In this document: positions 21,222 through 38,576 of the stretch, in pieces
How positions within the stretch are numbered: position 1 is the stretch's first letter
Layout: every line of letters begins with the position of its first letter
Assembly (NCBI GenBank): GCA_038496445.1
Contig: JALMLS010000478.1
Span: 1 to 64,000 of the forward strand
DNA: 64,000 nt
Source of the DNA: Trichosphaerium sp. ATCC 40318
Lineage: Eukaryota > Discosea > Flabellinia > Trichosidae
Reading direction: 5' to 3'
Notes under the pieces: generated by a model
What the model was told of the DNA's origin: nothing
What the model saw: the letters and a program-made list of their open reading frames with translations, nothing else
Database searches by the model: none
Position numbers and translations under genes: made by a program

Positions 21222-24200
21222 TTATATTGCTGGCCGTACCGTAGTCGCCGAGGAATCCGTGCGAGCAATACCTTCCTCATCGTCCGACAGGTCCGGATGG
21301 CGATAGCTCTTTCTTATGCGTGTTGATAAAGGTACACGTTGTTTAACCGGCGCCGTCTGTCTTGAACTGAACTTGCGGAGTAGTGGTACAGTCATACGCA
21401 TGTCGTACTACCAAAAACCACAATCAGTATGTTTATGAAAAAATTTTCAAAAAAATTTCAAGCAACTAAAACGCACGTGAGCAAATGTAGCGAAATAGAT
21501 GAGGCCATCCAGGATACGAGACTTTTTGCCTTCCTTAAAGTGATGCAAGGAGAACATCTTCTCGCGTTTGGCTTTATAATCGTCGATGCACACGGACAAG
21601 AATTTAGCAACGTTTCGATCTGGGGAGTCTGATTCTGGTATATTTGCGGCAGTAGCTGTGTTCAGTATCTTTATAAATACCTTTCCATCGCTCAGTATCT
21701 TCATAATATCATCGTCAGTTCTCAAATGGAGCATGTTAACGATCCATGTGCGGACACCTGCTTCCTTGTCCCACTAAGAAATCCACTTAGAACAAATAGG
21801 CACAATGCAACCACTGTGTACGTTGAGTCGCATATCTACAGCAAGGCGGCCACTACGCTCAGGCGTGTGGCTATCCTGAAATCTTCTGATGCCTACAACA
21901 TCGCGTACTTTCTTTGGTGAGATGCTTCGAGTTCGCGCTACGCACAAAATGAGTTAGCAATGTTTTTTATAAAGTGTCAACTCTTTTCTATTAATAACCC
22001 GTACAGCGTGACATGCGGACGCCTGTGCGATCTGGTTCTGATTTGTGCCTCTTGTTTGTACCTTTGCGAGACTCTTTTCTTTGTCGTGGTACCTTTGGTG
22101 TACCCCTGAGAGGACGAGGCGCCGCTCTAATGCCGCCTGTTGGGGCTCCTCTAGGCGATCCTCGTGGAGCACCTCTTACGGTACCCTGATACACTTTTGG
22201 TGATCTTCTGGCTCTGGAGCCCTTGTGAGCCCTGTTCCTAGGCCTGTGCACCGTATCCGCGCTCCTGATACCCTTCGACTTTGAGAAAGTCTGTTTCCTT
22301 TCCTTGATATGTGCTCTTTGTCGTCTTTCTGAATCAGCAGAGTTAGAACGCTTGTGAGTTTTAACAAGCATCATATGTCGCCGATGTTTTTTAAGCTTGC
22401 TTTCTGCACTGTATATGAATTGACGGAGACAGTGGCGTTCCAGCGTCCTTTCAACTTGCTTCTAAAACGTGACGGCATTTAGATAGATTCTTTGTTTGGC
22501 ATGCTCATTGCACACGTACCTGAGCGTCATCGAATAATTTTCTGTTGAGATAGCTGTCATTACCTAGAGCCTGGAGTATGTTTTGATCCATAGTATCGCT
22601 CAATTTCAAATTGCCAGTCTAAAAAAAAAGTACATTAACGCCTTAGAACGATCAAAGATAAAGCAACAAGTACCTTGACGTATTGTTGGTACATCTTTCT
22701 CGCTGTTTCCTTTCTTAGCTCTCGGTTCACCTGGCGCCACCTGCAACATACACATGTTAGCGATTCATATTCTACAGGCACAGGTGGGTTGGACCATACC
22801 GCTGCACATCCTTCCAAAACGACAATAGATTGAAGTAGCGTGCGTTGTAGTCGCGCAAATAGCATGAGAAGGAAGCGAGTGTCACGGGATCATCCAACAA
22901 CCTAAACAAGGCGCTGTCTTGGTGATTGCCAATCATTCTCAGTTTTTTCTCTTGGATAGGCCGTTACCACAGCAACAATACAAAAAATACTAGCAATGTA
23001 GCAGCACGCGTACTTTGTAAGTTGTACAGCCATCTAAGTTTTGCCTTGGTTGCTGTCCTTGTGGTGAGCTTGTCGAATGGGAACGCGAATGGGTTGTCAT
23101 TCACATCCAACACTTCAAGCGAGGATAAACGATACAGTTCAACAGGTACACGCCTATACCACAAATAGGTCAGCAAAAAGTTGCAGGACATTTTAAGATT
23201 GTCACAGACCTTAGTCGATTTCTGGCCAACTTGAGGTGTTTCAAAGCTGTGAGCCTAGCCACTTGCCCAGGCAGCACGATAATATTGTTGCCACTAAGCG
23301 TCAGTTTTTGTAGTTTGTCTAGCTTTGATATCTTGTCCGGTATGTCTGTGATCCTATACAATCGCGTGTTAGTAACAAGAGAAACTAAGAATGATACAAA
23401 TGTTTAAATCAAAAATATCAAATAATTTCTGTTGTGCCTATTTTCTCTAAGAGATAGCTCCACAAGGTTAACCAGCGACAACAAACATGATGGAAACTCT
23501 CGCAACAAGTTATTGGATAAAACAAGAACGCGAATAGATCTCAGATTAGCGTATTCGTGAGGGATGCTACTTATCCTATTGACCTAACCGGATGCTGTTT
23601 AGTTTCAAAAAGAATAAAAGATGGTAAAAAATGCTCACCCCGAGATTGAGTTGCGTCAATTCCATGCACTGGTGCACTGGTGGCGCTCTATTGAGTTTGT
23701 TTCGCGACACACTGAGTACACGCAATCGCAATAAACTTTGGAACTCCCTGCCAAGGCTGCTGAGCTTGTTGTTGTCCAGATCCAATGTAGACACATTCAC
23801 CCACTGTGAAACGCCTGTACCCAGAGATTGCAAATCATTGGACACTATAGCGTCATAAGTGTGTTACCGCTCAACGTGTTTGAAAGACAGTACTCAGTTT
23901 AACGTTTTGAAAACGGCCAATATCTGCATACAAGGCACGTGGGATCTCCTTACAATTCAAGCCTTGAGCGTCCAACTGCGCAAAAGTAATGAGAATGAAT
24001 AACATGGATAATGAATATCTTACTGTTCTTGCGTGCTCCGCTAAACTCTTTTTGATAACAGCTTCCAGTTTGGGATGCTTGGCACGATCTTTTCCTACGC
24101 TTTTACTACTGCTCTCACTCTTGGCCTTTGATCCCTTTTTGCGCCTAGGAAACGGAGAAGGAGCTCTAGAGTCTTCTGGTTGAAGTAACGCCACATGATC

Positions 24201-25399
24201 ACTCTTAATGTAACCCTCACGGCCTTATAGGATAGTTAGCATCAACCGTTAATCAAACAATTTTTTGCTGGTTTTGTTACACGTTTACCAGACCGGCAAA
24301 CACAATGCTGTACCTTTCAGCGAAGCCAACCACCAATCGCCAATACCTAAACCATATGGTAAGAAGGCATTTTTTAGAATTGAGTGGTAGAAAGGACGTT
24401 ACCATCGGACTTGGCGAGTATCGTCATAATATCGCCCTTATCAAAGTCTAGTTTACGCTGTTTATCACCCTTTACAGACATGAGTGCAACAGCGCGCACA
24501 CTCTCGCCACCAGGTAAAGGATCTAGATTAGGCTCTGTTGATGCAGTCAGCCAGATTAAAGGACTCATAACGGGAACGCACGTGCGCTTTGCCTGTTTTT
24601 GATAACTTCAAAAGAAATGTCTTCCCCACCGCCCGAAGTCACGGGTGATTCAGGCTTAAGGACGCGAGAAACACGTCTCTTGGATGCCTTTATGGTCGCG
24701 CGTACTAGCATCATGCATTGGTAAATAAAAAATGAATAAAAAAAATCGCCAACACAAGCACGTGATGCTGAGTTGCAAAATAAACGACCACGTACGTTCG
24801 GAATCTACGTGCTGATCACTAGGATCATCAAAACTGTCGAATGAAAGGTTGTCCGTATCAACACCATTAAAAACAGTGCGAAAGTGCTCTAATCATAAAC
24901 ACTCAGATAAAGCACGTGCATTTATAACAAAAAAAGTACTTACGTTCAGTCTGTCCATCCTTCTCGAGAAATTTGACGTACATGTACGGGAATATACCAA
25001 CTCGTGATGCGTCCTTGTATGTACCATTATTGAAATTACAAAAAGGAACGAAAAAAAACAAATCAAATTTAATATTGTGGTTTGTACCTGCAACGTATGT
25101 CCACGACTCCATCCGTCTTCTTTATCGGTTGCTAATATTTTAACATAATTTCCTTTAGTTAGACTAATTTCATCGTCTGTTCTGGCCACATAATCCGCTA
25201 TGGCCTTACCGAACCGCGCTGGCTCGCCTGAGCTTTCCATACACGTATGGCCGCTTCGCCAGGTTGTGAATAACTGCGATAAGCCTGCACATAAATAAGT
25301 TACGTATTTTTGTTGTGAATCAATGTCTGCAACCCTTTTGTAACCGCACGCCACTGTATCAAGTTGGTTGAGGTCACGTGATAAACGTTTAAATGGCAC
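21222..25399 (-). CDS. SH3-SH3-LRR-CH domain adaptor protein
   Basis: Many-exon gene. Domain order from the 5' end: SH3 no. 1 (ADYVARTDDEISLTKGNYVK ... GWSRGHTL ... GIFPYMYVKFLEKDG, 24950-25210); SH3 no. 2 (VRAVALMSVKG ... LDFDKGDIMTILAKSDG ... GDWWLASLK ... GYIKSDHVALLQPE, 24150-24510); leucine-rich repeats (VNVSTLDLDNNKLSSLGREF, LRVLSVSRNKLN, LQKLTLSGNNIIVLPGQVA, LKHLKLARNRL, LEVLDVNDNPF; 22980-23850); an Arg/Gly/Pro-rich basic linker (22000-22370); and a calponin-homology-type domain (VRTWIVNMLHLRTDDDIMK, LSDGKVFIKILNT, NVAKFLSVCIDDY; 21450-21770). It ends in a basic tail at 21222. LRR plus C-terminal CH recalls the LRCH/Dictyostelium cytoskeletal regulators; paired N-terminal SH3 domains are unusual. 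Likely a cytoskeletal or signalling scaffold. The start could instead be the ATG at about 25239. Confidence 0.8.
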
Positions 25400-25812
25400 G
25401 TGACGCTATAACTTTTTTTACCTTTTTTACACGCCAGTATCTGAATATACGACTGTCGCTTGGATTGGTACATCAATAGCGACTACCATTCCATGCCAAC
25501 TGATAGTCACCTTTTAAAGGTTTATGTGACAGACAGCCACTTCTGCAGTACTACAAATTATCTTCAACGACATTTGGAATAGTCGCCAATACAGGCAATA
25601 TTCAGTGTTTCGGCGCATGCTCGCAAATGTAAACGCTTGTGGAGCTTATTTAGACGTCTTCTGATAGTGTCGTCACAGTCTCTGTGGTATAGCACGCTGG
25701 TTACCGTTTTCGCGAACTACAGTATTAGTTTGGTGCAGTGAAGCGCTGTAATTTTGTGTAGCACAAACTATTTTATTATTTTCTCCATTTCTCATCAAGC
25801 ACAACACCTATA
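25400..25812. promoter_or_regulatory. Divergent intergenic region
   Basis: 413 bp between the minus-strand SH3-LRR-CH gene and the plus-strand granulin gene, so it must hold both promoters. CACGTG palindromes sit at its left edge (near 25375 and 25398). No TATA box stands out. Confidence 0.5.
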
Positions 25813-26098
25813 ATGAAACTATTTGCTGTTTTCGCTCTATTGATTGTCGTTGTATGCTGTAAGGAACTTTTGTGCCCTGTAAACACTTGCCCACCTCAAG
25901 ATACATGCTGCCCACTCCCACAAGGTACAATACAACCTAACAGCGTTTGTTGATTATAATGTAGGCGGTTACGGCTGTTGTGGCAGGTCACATGGTGTCT
26001 GCTGCGCTGACGGTGTAAACTGTTGCCCTGCAGGCTTCCGATGCGATCACAATAGTTGTGTAGCTCTTAAACCAGCCTTGTTACCTCAGCATTATTAA
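25813..26098 (+). CDS. Secreted single-domain granulin
   Basis: Two exons, 25813-25924 and 25965-26098, split by a 40-nt intron (GTACAATAC...TGTAG) that joins in phase. The product is about 81 residues. A signal peptide (MKLFAVFALLIVVVCC) is followed by one granulin module with the diagnostic paired cysteines: TCCPL, GCCGR, VCCADG, NCCPAGFRCD. Spacing (CC-8-CC-6-CC-5-CC-5-C) matches the granulin/epithelin fold of stacked beta-hairpins. Granulins are secreted or lysosomal growth and protease-related peptides; single-module forms occur in protists such as Dictyostelium and in plant cysteine proteases. Here it is free-standing, with only a short tail LKPALLPQHY. Confidence 0.92.
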
Positions 26099-26315
26099 AA
26101 TAAACTGTATCTATCACCAAATCGTTCACTTCCACCTTTGTAGTCATACCTCTGCACAGTAGCGAATGTTCAACAGCTACGAAAATTCTACAAAATTACC
26201 AATTTGGCTTGTCTTGAAAAAACGAGCAACGCATGCGATGTGCAGTTTGGGTTAATTACAAGCAGTACAAATTTTACTGTTTTATGGGTTTTTTTTTCTT
26301 TTTTTTACCCGCTAT

Positions 26316-31101
<4,786 letters not shown>

Positions 31102-31658
31102 TGTAGGCCTATAAAACCAAAATAAGGTGTTACCGCGCTACCACAGAGTACTAACCTGAATTAGGTCACGCAATCATTCTTCAGCGCGCCAGGCACAACA
31201 ATACGATTATCCGTTGTGGTTAACCATTCGACACATCGCTAACTACGCTAAAATAAGTGTTGATGCCGTAAAATACGCTGTTTGTGTTATGACTTGTTTT
31301 TCAAAGCGTTTGGTAGGTATGTTGAGTTCGCCCAATAATTTCCAATTTTACATCGACACAAAAACAGATCGTGTATGTAATACAAACCGCGCCTCAAATA
31401 GTAGGCAGCACAGCCACCAAAAACAAAAAAAAACAAAAAAGACCTGTTAACAGGTTCATGAAGGAGCATACCACAAGCTCACAGGATTTAACGTGCGTAG
31501 TGACATCATTTGACAGTTTGCAACAATGTCATTTATTCGTACAAGGTCAATTTAACTAAAAGGCGTTTTTACCCTATAATACTTCGCAGACGACTTATTG
31601 ATCGTGGAACTTTAGACACAAGTTAACGAATGTGCCATTCGAAATAATGCATAAGTAA
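31102..31658. promoter_or_regulatory. Shared divergent promoter region of two signalling genes
   Basis: 557 bp separate the start codons of the TPR-kinase-KEN gene (minus) and the macro-kinase-V4R gene (plus). An A-rich tract lies near 31420-31440. No open reading frame here shows coding features. A head-to-head arrangement allows co-regulation; no specific operator is identified. Confidence 0.5.
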
Positions 31659-34600
31659 ATGGCATTGGATTCAACCGTACAGGTTGCAGATATATACGAC
31701 TGTCCCATAGAATTCAGCCTCACAATTTTTGACAATGATGAGGGCGTTTGCGCGCTCTACCACAAATTCTTTAGTCGCGATCGCTTGGTGCAGATAAAAA
31801 AAGCCAACATTAGGGCTGAGAAATCTATGGATTGCCTCGTAATTCCTTGCCCTACTAGCTATGGAATAGCAGCCCCTGGAACTCCAACTCACCGACTACT
31901 AAAGTATGTACTTCCACAACACCTACGTTTAGGCCTGTCGCGCAGCATCACGCTATTATTCGAAAATACTGCACCCAACTTCTAAAATAGTAGGGAAAAC
32001 CAAACTAACGCCAGCAAATGCAACAATTAGTACCAGTAACTAACGTGACGCTAGGTACATGGGTAACGAATTCCACGATAGAGTACAAAGGGTTATATTG
32101 CGTAAATATTACGGAGAACAACAACCTGGGACGTCTTTCGTAGTTAAAACTAAAGGCGTGGTGCCTTATAAATATGTTGCTTTCACGTCCGTTTTTCGTG
32201 CAGTGACATCTAAAGGTACGCTTGAATCTAACGTCAAGATAGTTTAAACAGCATTTGGCTACTCCACACGCAGTAATATTCTTTTTTGAAACTAATCAAA
32301 ATATTAATCACAAAAATCACAGATTACGATATGGCATGGCTAGATCCTGTGTATGCACCAGATGACGCTATATACGCTGCGTTCAGGTACGGTTATTTGT
32401 CGGTTGTGATTAAAATGATCGCACCTGACAATTTTTTTTGTCCGTTTTGTCACTCCTCGTTCTTTCTACTCCCTGTCTTTTTTATGTTAACGCGTAATAT
32501 AACAGGGCTACACTTTTGGCTATTGTAAATCATAACAAGAGTTCTAAAAAGCATAAGATAAAGTCTGTGGCGTGCCCTAATTTCTTCACGGTATGATTGG
32601 CCGACGCGTGCACTTGCATTCAAAAAACCTCTATGCTATTTATTTGCTTACCTAGTTCTTGTAGTTACGTTCTTGTGCCCCTGGTGGCGACAAGCTCCCA
32701 ATCTCTAATTTTCATGAATGCGTTCGGCAAATGTACTTGGCTTACAAGTCAGTGTTGAACCCTCCTTCAAGGTAATATTAGCAATATAAACCTAGCCAAT
32801 CCATTCTCGAATTAAAATCAACCAAAGGCCATACGACCTGACAGAGGGTGTCAAAGCATTGCGAGAGATATTGCATTTGGATAGCTCCAAAGATGTTGAC
32901 GCCAATGTGAATATGAAGGAGCAGTTGATGAATGACACCTTTAGTGGCATATACTCCCAAGGAGATTTGAGATTGTTGATCAAGTGGGCCAGGGATGACA
33001 GCAAACCAGAATTGCGTTTTGCAGCAGCACGTGCAATTGCTTCTGCTCTAAACAGACCAGAGTAAGTCATGACATACAAAATTTTTTTGTTAACACTGGT
33101 TTGTTTCAGTCCTTCACAATTTGAATTGCCCAAGAGAGATATATGCGTTGAAGTTACCAACAAGGATACGGGTTGTATAGCCTATCTGCTCGAACTGATC
33201 CAGCAGAACAAGCTTACTGTTCATACTGAAATTCCGTACGTGACATTTGTAACGCCTTTATCTCATCTTGACACTTTTTATTTATTCTTGTAACTAGTTA
33301 CGATGACATTGTTTGGTTTGAAGAAATAGGTTCTGGTACAGCTGGTAGCGTACATCGCTGTTCGTGGAGAGTAAGTAGCTTTTGGTAGTAGTTAATGATA
33401 CTGATACATTGTGGTAGGGCTTTCCAGTGGCTGTTAAGAAGTTTAGAGATCGTGATCGTAACCGCGAAGATTTTTTGAAGGAACTATCCATCATGAGGTA
33501 CACTCTTTACTGTTTTTATTGTGTCGTGCTTGTCGTGCTTGTCATACTCACATTACAACTTAAGTGTTGTACAACACAAGAATTTGGTACAGTGTTATGG
33601 TGGCACAACAAGAGACGGACACATGCTGATTGTGCAAGAACTGATGCAAACCAACCTGTCTGATGTACTACACGAAAAGATGGTATCAACACCTTTGACT
33701 ATAAAGTTGCAAATAGCTTTGGGTGTTGCACATGGCATGATGTTTCTGCACTCCCACTGCAACCTCATCCATCGCGATTTAAAATCTCTCAATTTACTAT
33801 TGAGCGTTAGTGAAAGGGGTGATTTGACAGTACGTGACAGAACGCTCTAAATCCAAAAGTAGTCAACGCCACATTTAGGTCAAGATTTGCGATTTTGGCG
33901 TGTCCAGGATGATAGAGAGGCGCAAAGCAATGACTGGTAATGTCGGGTACGTGAATACTTGCTAATGCATTCTCGTTGTGTCTAATACTGTTTACATAGG
34001 ACTGTATCGTGGATAGCACCAGAAATATTCGAGCAACGCAAATATACTGAGAAGGCAGATATCTACAGGTATTTTAGGCTCATTATTTAAAATGAACGTT
34101 GCTTATATGTGATATAGTTTTGGTATTGTGCTTTGGGAACTTGTAACGCGAAAGATTCCTTTCGCAGACATTAACTCGTTCTCCATTCCTGTTGCTGTGA
34201 TCAAGGGTGAAAGGTATACCTAAATTTTGTTTGTTATTGTAAGGCTCATCCTTTTTCTTTACTTAGACCAGCCATCCCAAAAGATTGTCCTAGCACCTTA
34301 AAGAAGCTTATTCGAGTATGCTGGCACGGTAAACAGGCCAAGAGGCCGACTTTCCAAAAAGTGATTGAGACACTATCCGCCCTCTTGCATAACATTAGCC
34401 CATCCAAACATCAATTCAATATTGACTTTGTACTGAACAAGCACGCCAAAAGGAAAAAGCGGTTTATGCGATCATACGAAAATCAACGTTTACGAGAGGT
34501 CAAGGTACGCCAACGATTCTCGGTTTTCCCCCATGCTTTCAAGACGCACCTTTTGCATGGCACTCATCTCACATACTTCAGGGTGATTCCGACAACACAC

Positions 34601-36907
34601 AAGGAAGCTCTTCTGGCACTGATGTCATCACATCACAGTCTAGTAAGGAGAACTTGACATCGCCTGGCACCACAACTGTGGATACAGCATCCGATGTTGG
34701 CGATGGCTTCGTTTCAGAAACTTCAGAATGTGCGTTCATTCGCGATCCTTATCGTGCTTACTTGCGCTAGCGGATGTTATAAAGCATACAAGAACTGTTA
34801 CGTGTAAAATTCCGGACAAGTGGGCACCGCCTATTGCAAAGCTTGAGGTTCAAGTTAACAAGTACTTTTCGCGGTTAAAGCAAGATCTCGAACTGGGCAC
34901 TATTACAGTTGGCAGTGAGCGTTACTTATTGTTCAGGTACTGCAACACTCGAACGTTGTTTGTTAAATGATCTCCTCGCCTAACTGTCACGTAGAGGGAA
35001 TAGCCTTGCTGTTGATTTCTTTGGCATGGTAGAACATGTATTTGACTTTGACGACACTGTCGAAGCCAGGGAATTTGCTTCTAATTTCTTATACGATCTC
35101 GGCTACGCTCTTGGTAAATCTGATGCTTTGAATTTTTTCAAAAAGGTACCGCTGCAATCTCTCAGGTAGTTATTCTAACACTACGATATTTAGCACAAAA
35201 TTGACGATGTGGTTCACCGTAATAACGCAGGGCTTGTTCATATAGCCTACACAGGCATGGCATACGTCAAATTGTTGCCAGAAACGGTTTACGCTTCTGA
35301 TGAAGAAGATGAGATTATGATTTATGAACACGTTCAGAGTTTTGGTACCTAGATAGACCATTATTTCTTTTTCTTCTGCTTTACGCTATTGAATGACTAA
35401 CTCGGTGCGTATCAGAAAGTGACTCGTGGATGAAAGAAAACAAAGAGACAAACGAGTGCGTTGATGTGATGAGCGCCGCATACTTGTCAGGATGGGGTGA
35501 GGGCGCAACAGGCTCTGCACGTGTATCTGCAGAGGTACAGTGTAGGGCGCGTGGTGATTCTGTTGATAGATTCATACGTACAGTGCCTGTTAGTATCGAC
35601 AAAGAGGTAATCCCCATCTTCTATGCGTTGAACAAAACCCTTAATTTGCTGTTATTTAGTTCCGTACCTATTGCGAGCGACACAACATTGAAGCGCAGTT
35701 GCCTCGATTCTTGCGAAACAGAAATGATACAAATCCTTCCTTCAAGCCGAACGTCTCAATTGACCCTGGTATGCAAATGCCTGCTTTGTTAAAATACGTT
35801 GTTCTTCAATCTTATATTGTGGTTATTAGATGAGGAGTTGGGATGGTTTCAGAGAACATTTAAAAAGCTAGTAAAACGATCCAAGTCAAATCGTGACGGT
35901 TTCGCTAACAATCGCTCTTTCTCGCCTGGGAAGTTCTCAGCCAAACGATTTGGTCAGCCTACACTTACAGAAGATGGCATCGACAAGCGCGCAGCCAACA
36001 AGTTCCAGAATTTTGTAATCGATCCGACTGAGGTGCGCACGCAAATTTGAAAATAAATAGTAACTAAACATCCTCAACAGGGCACCGTAGAGATGGCTGA
36101 TGCACGTTGTATCTTGATGCGCGGTGACGCCGTATCATATGGATTTTACAGCTTGGTGAAGGACCTATTCGGCCCTGCTCAAGAGGTACTACCTACTCCA
36201 ATAATTCCAAAAGGCTTTGAACACTTTGCTAATTGTTTGTTAGCATTTGAGCTTCAAGTTTGCCTCAAAGTTCTTGTACGAACTGGGTAGAACGATAGGA
36301 TTGTCCAATCAACGCTGGTTTGTAGAGAAAATCAGACTAGGCACAAACGCTATTGAATGCGCCTTGTCCTTGAGTGTAAATATGGCCTACTTTGGATGGA
36401 CTGATTTAATCTTTCGCGACGGTCTCAGCTACAAGGAGATATTGGTACGACAACGCCTTTTGTTCGCCTCAAATTATTACAATAAACTTTACAACAGTAC
36501 TCATAACTTACACCATCGTTTAGAAGCAACGGGAGAATTTCAGAGTGTTGTGCGAGGCACGCAACTCTTTTGAATGCGACTCTTGGACCAAACGAGCAAA
36601 AAAGAACAAGCCAGGACACATGCAAGGTCAATGCGTGTGCTACATGCATGCTGGGTACATTGCCGGTTGGTTTGAAGCCAGTTTCGGTATGCCTATCATT
36701 GCTGTGGAGACGTCTTGCAGGGCAGGCGGTAGGAGAAATTGTCAATTTTTAGTGTGCCACAGGGATAAATTAAAGAACCACCTCCCTATTCGTGCCACCT
36801 CTTCAGTTCAAAACGAAGATATCATGTCCTTGTTGGCCAAGTTCAAGAAACACAGAAAAGAAAACTCCCCACACCGAAGGCAATCCATGTCTAGGAACGT
36901 AATGTAA
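31659..36907 (+). CDS. Macro domain / TKL kinase / tandem V4R fusion
   Basis: Start 31659 (MALDSTVQVADIYD). A macro domain spans about 31720-32775: DCLVIPCPTSYGIAAPG at the nucleotide-loop position, GNEFHDRVQRVILRKYYGEQ, YKYVAFTSVFRA, HKIKSVACPNF and a C-terminal VRQMYLAYKSV. An intron (32775-32831) joins it in phase to a helical segment (32832-33060; RPYDLTEGVKALREIL, LRFAAARAIASAL). A TKL-class kinase follows: IGSGTAGSVHRCSW, VAVKKF, HRDLKSLNLLLS, KICDFGVSRMI, GTVSWIAPEIF and IYSFGIVLWELVT. After a Ser/Thr-rich linker come two V4R-like domains. The first (about 34990-35610) ends CVDVMSAAYLSGWGEG ... AEVQCRARGD. The second (about 36090-36770) ends CVCYMHAGYIAGWFEASFG ... ETSCRAGGRRNCQFLVC. 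V4R domains bind small hydrophobic ligands in prokaryotic regulators. Catalytic kinase residues are intact. It ends at 36907 in a basic tail. Confidence 0.82.
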
Positions 36908-37032
36908 CACTAACTGTACAAAATAATATAAACTCTCAGGAGTAAAATACCAATAACCTAAAAATGCCGGTTGCAATTGTTTTTATCAATTCTAGAGAAT
37001 TCAAATAATGCGCCCATGGGCAGGTTGAAACT

Positions 37033-38576
37033 TTACACAACTTGTAAAGGGTCTCTATCAGTTTCTGCAATCGTTATTTTGGCGTTTGGGAGGCTTTAGA
37101 AAGAGATTAATAACAAACAAAAATATCAAGTTGAGAATACGGACCTATCAGATAATCTTGATTTGAGTACTTTCAAGAACCCTCTCTCAGTGTTGGAGTG
37201 CTCACATAGAACAACGTGACTGCCTTTTTTCAAAGCAGCTAATGGACCAACACAGTTAGCACTTAAGCCGCCAAATACCAGACAATCAACGCGTACCTAA
37301 TACATCGTGGTGTCTAGCTTCTCCAGTCCAGTAAAGATCTGCTTTTGTCTTGCCAATTACTGACCAACCAGCACCAGGACAAGTAGCAACACTCTTTACC
37401 ATAGCATCAGGCTCATTTGTTGCAAGGCGTACATGTTCAAGACCCAAATGCGCCTTGATACAGTCAACAGCTTTTGACAATGGCATTGGCTCATCCAGGG
37501 TAATAACGCGTCCTGCTCCTTCTCCTTTGATAGGTGCATCCTCTGACTTTACAATATCCCATGCAGGCTCCTAATAATCCCACGACACCCATTAGCAAAC
37601 TAGTAAAAAAACCGTAATATGGAGAAAGTACCTCATAAGGATGTGCGCTATACATTGCCTCCAAGATGGCTGGTGTACCTCTCTTGGAGCAAACCATTCT
37701 CAAAAGTTGTTCGTCGACGCGTTCTAGTTTTCCCTTCTCGCCAACAACTAAAACGCAGCGTCAGTATTTTATAAAGCAAATATCTCGTCGTGCACATACC
37801 AGGGTTAGAACCCTTCAAACCAACAAAAGTGCCTTGCCCATCAATGGCAAAGGAGCAATCCGAGTAGTTGCCGATGATGCCTGCGCCAGCACGTGCCATG
37901 CTATTGCGCACTTTTTCAGTGTGCTCCTTGGGTACGTGCACGCTGATAGTGTACTGGCGCTCTGGTTTCGACTCGTAGTGTGGTGAAATGATGCTGGATT
38001 TACCCTTGAATGCCGAGATTAGCCAGTCCGTCATGCCATCTGCAAGCCCCCATAAGCGATGCAGTTAAGTTTAATGCGTTGGCGTACTGTTGGCCTTATC
38101 GAGGCACGTATGTGGACAGTATATTGGGATTCCGTCGCTTATTGCTTCTACCAAAAGAGCTGTTGAGGATCTTCCTCCTCCCCAGGTAAGCTTCTTTAAA
38201 CCAGAGAATATGACAGGGTGATAGCAGATAACCATTGTTCGCCCCGTTTTTGACAGGTCTTTGGCTTCATCATAAATAGATCTGTAGAACTCTATGTACA
38301 GTAAAAACGGAGCGTTTGTAAGTTTTTGTACCGTTTGTCAATAGAATATTGTCAATATCGGCTACATTTGGTGGCTCTGCGTAGTATAGGTTAGTGAGAG
38401 AAGAATGCGACTATTTTACGAACCAACAAGCAAGCCAGTATTGTCCCAGCTTTCAGTTAAGCGTAAAGGCGCAATAGTCTAACGTATTACATTATTACTC
38501 GCAAAAAACTGTGCTGTACGTTTAATGTTTTTAATATTTGCTTTATTGGCGTGGATGATGTTTCTTTAGTGCTCAT
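37033..38576 (-). CDS. NIF3L1: NIF3-like (DUF34) family protein
   Basis: Start 38576 (MSTKETSSTPIKQILKTLN). An intron with GTACAG donor leads to the family N-terminus IAPLRLTESWDNTGLLV. Then VICYHPVIFSGLKKLTWGG, YCPHTCLDKANS, the inserted middle domain (QYTISVHVPKEHTEKVRNSM, YSDCSFAIDGQGTF, AILEAMYSAHPYE), and the C-terminal metal-site half: CPGAGWSVI, ADLYWTGEARHHDVL and VLCEHSNTERGFL. Conserved His/Asp/Glu metal ligands (HPVIF, HTCLD, H...E in CEHSNTE) are present. NIF3/DUF34 proteins are di-metal, ring-forming proteins of uncertain enzymatic role, linked to GTP cyclohydrolase-like chemistry and metal homeostasis. Full length with the usual insert. Tail-to-tail with the V4R kinase (125 bp). 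Confidence 0.9.
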
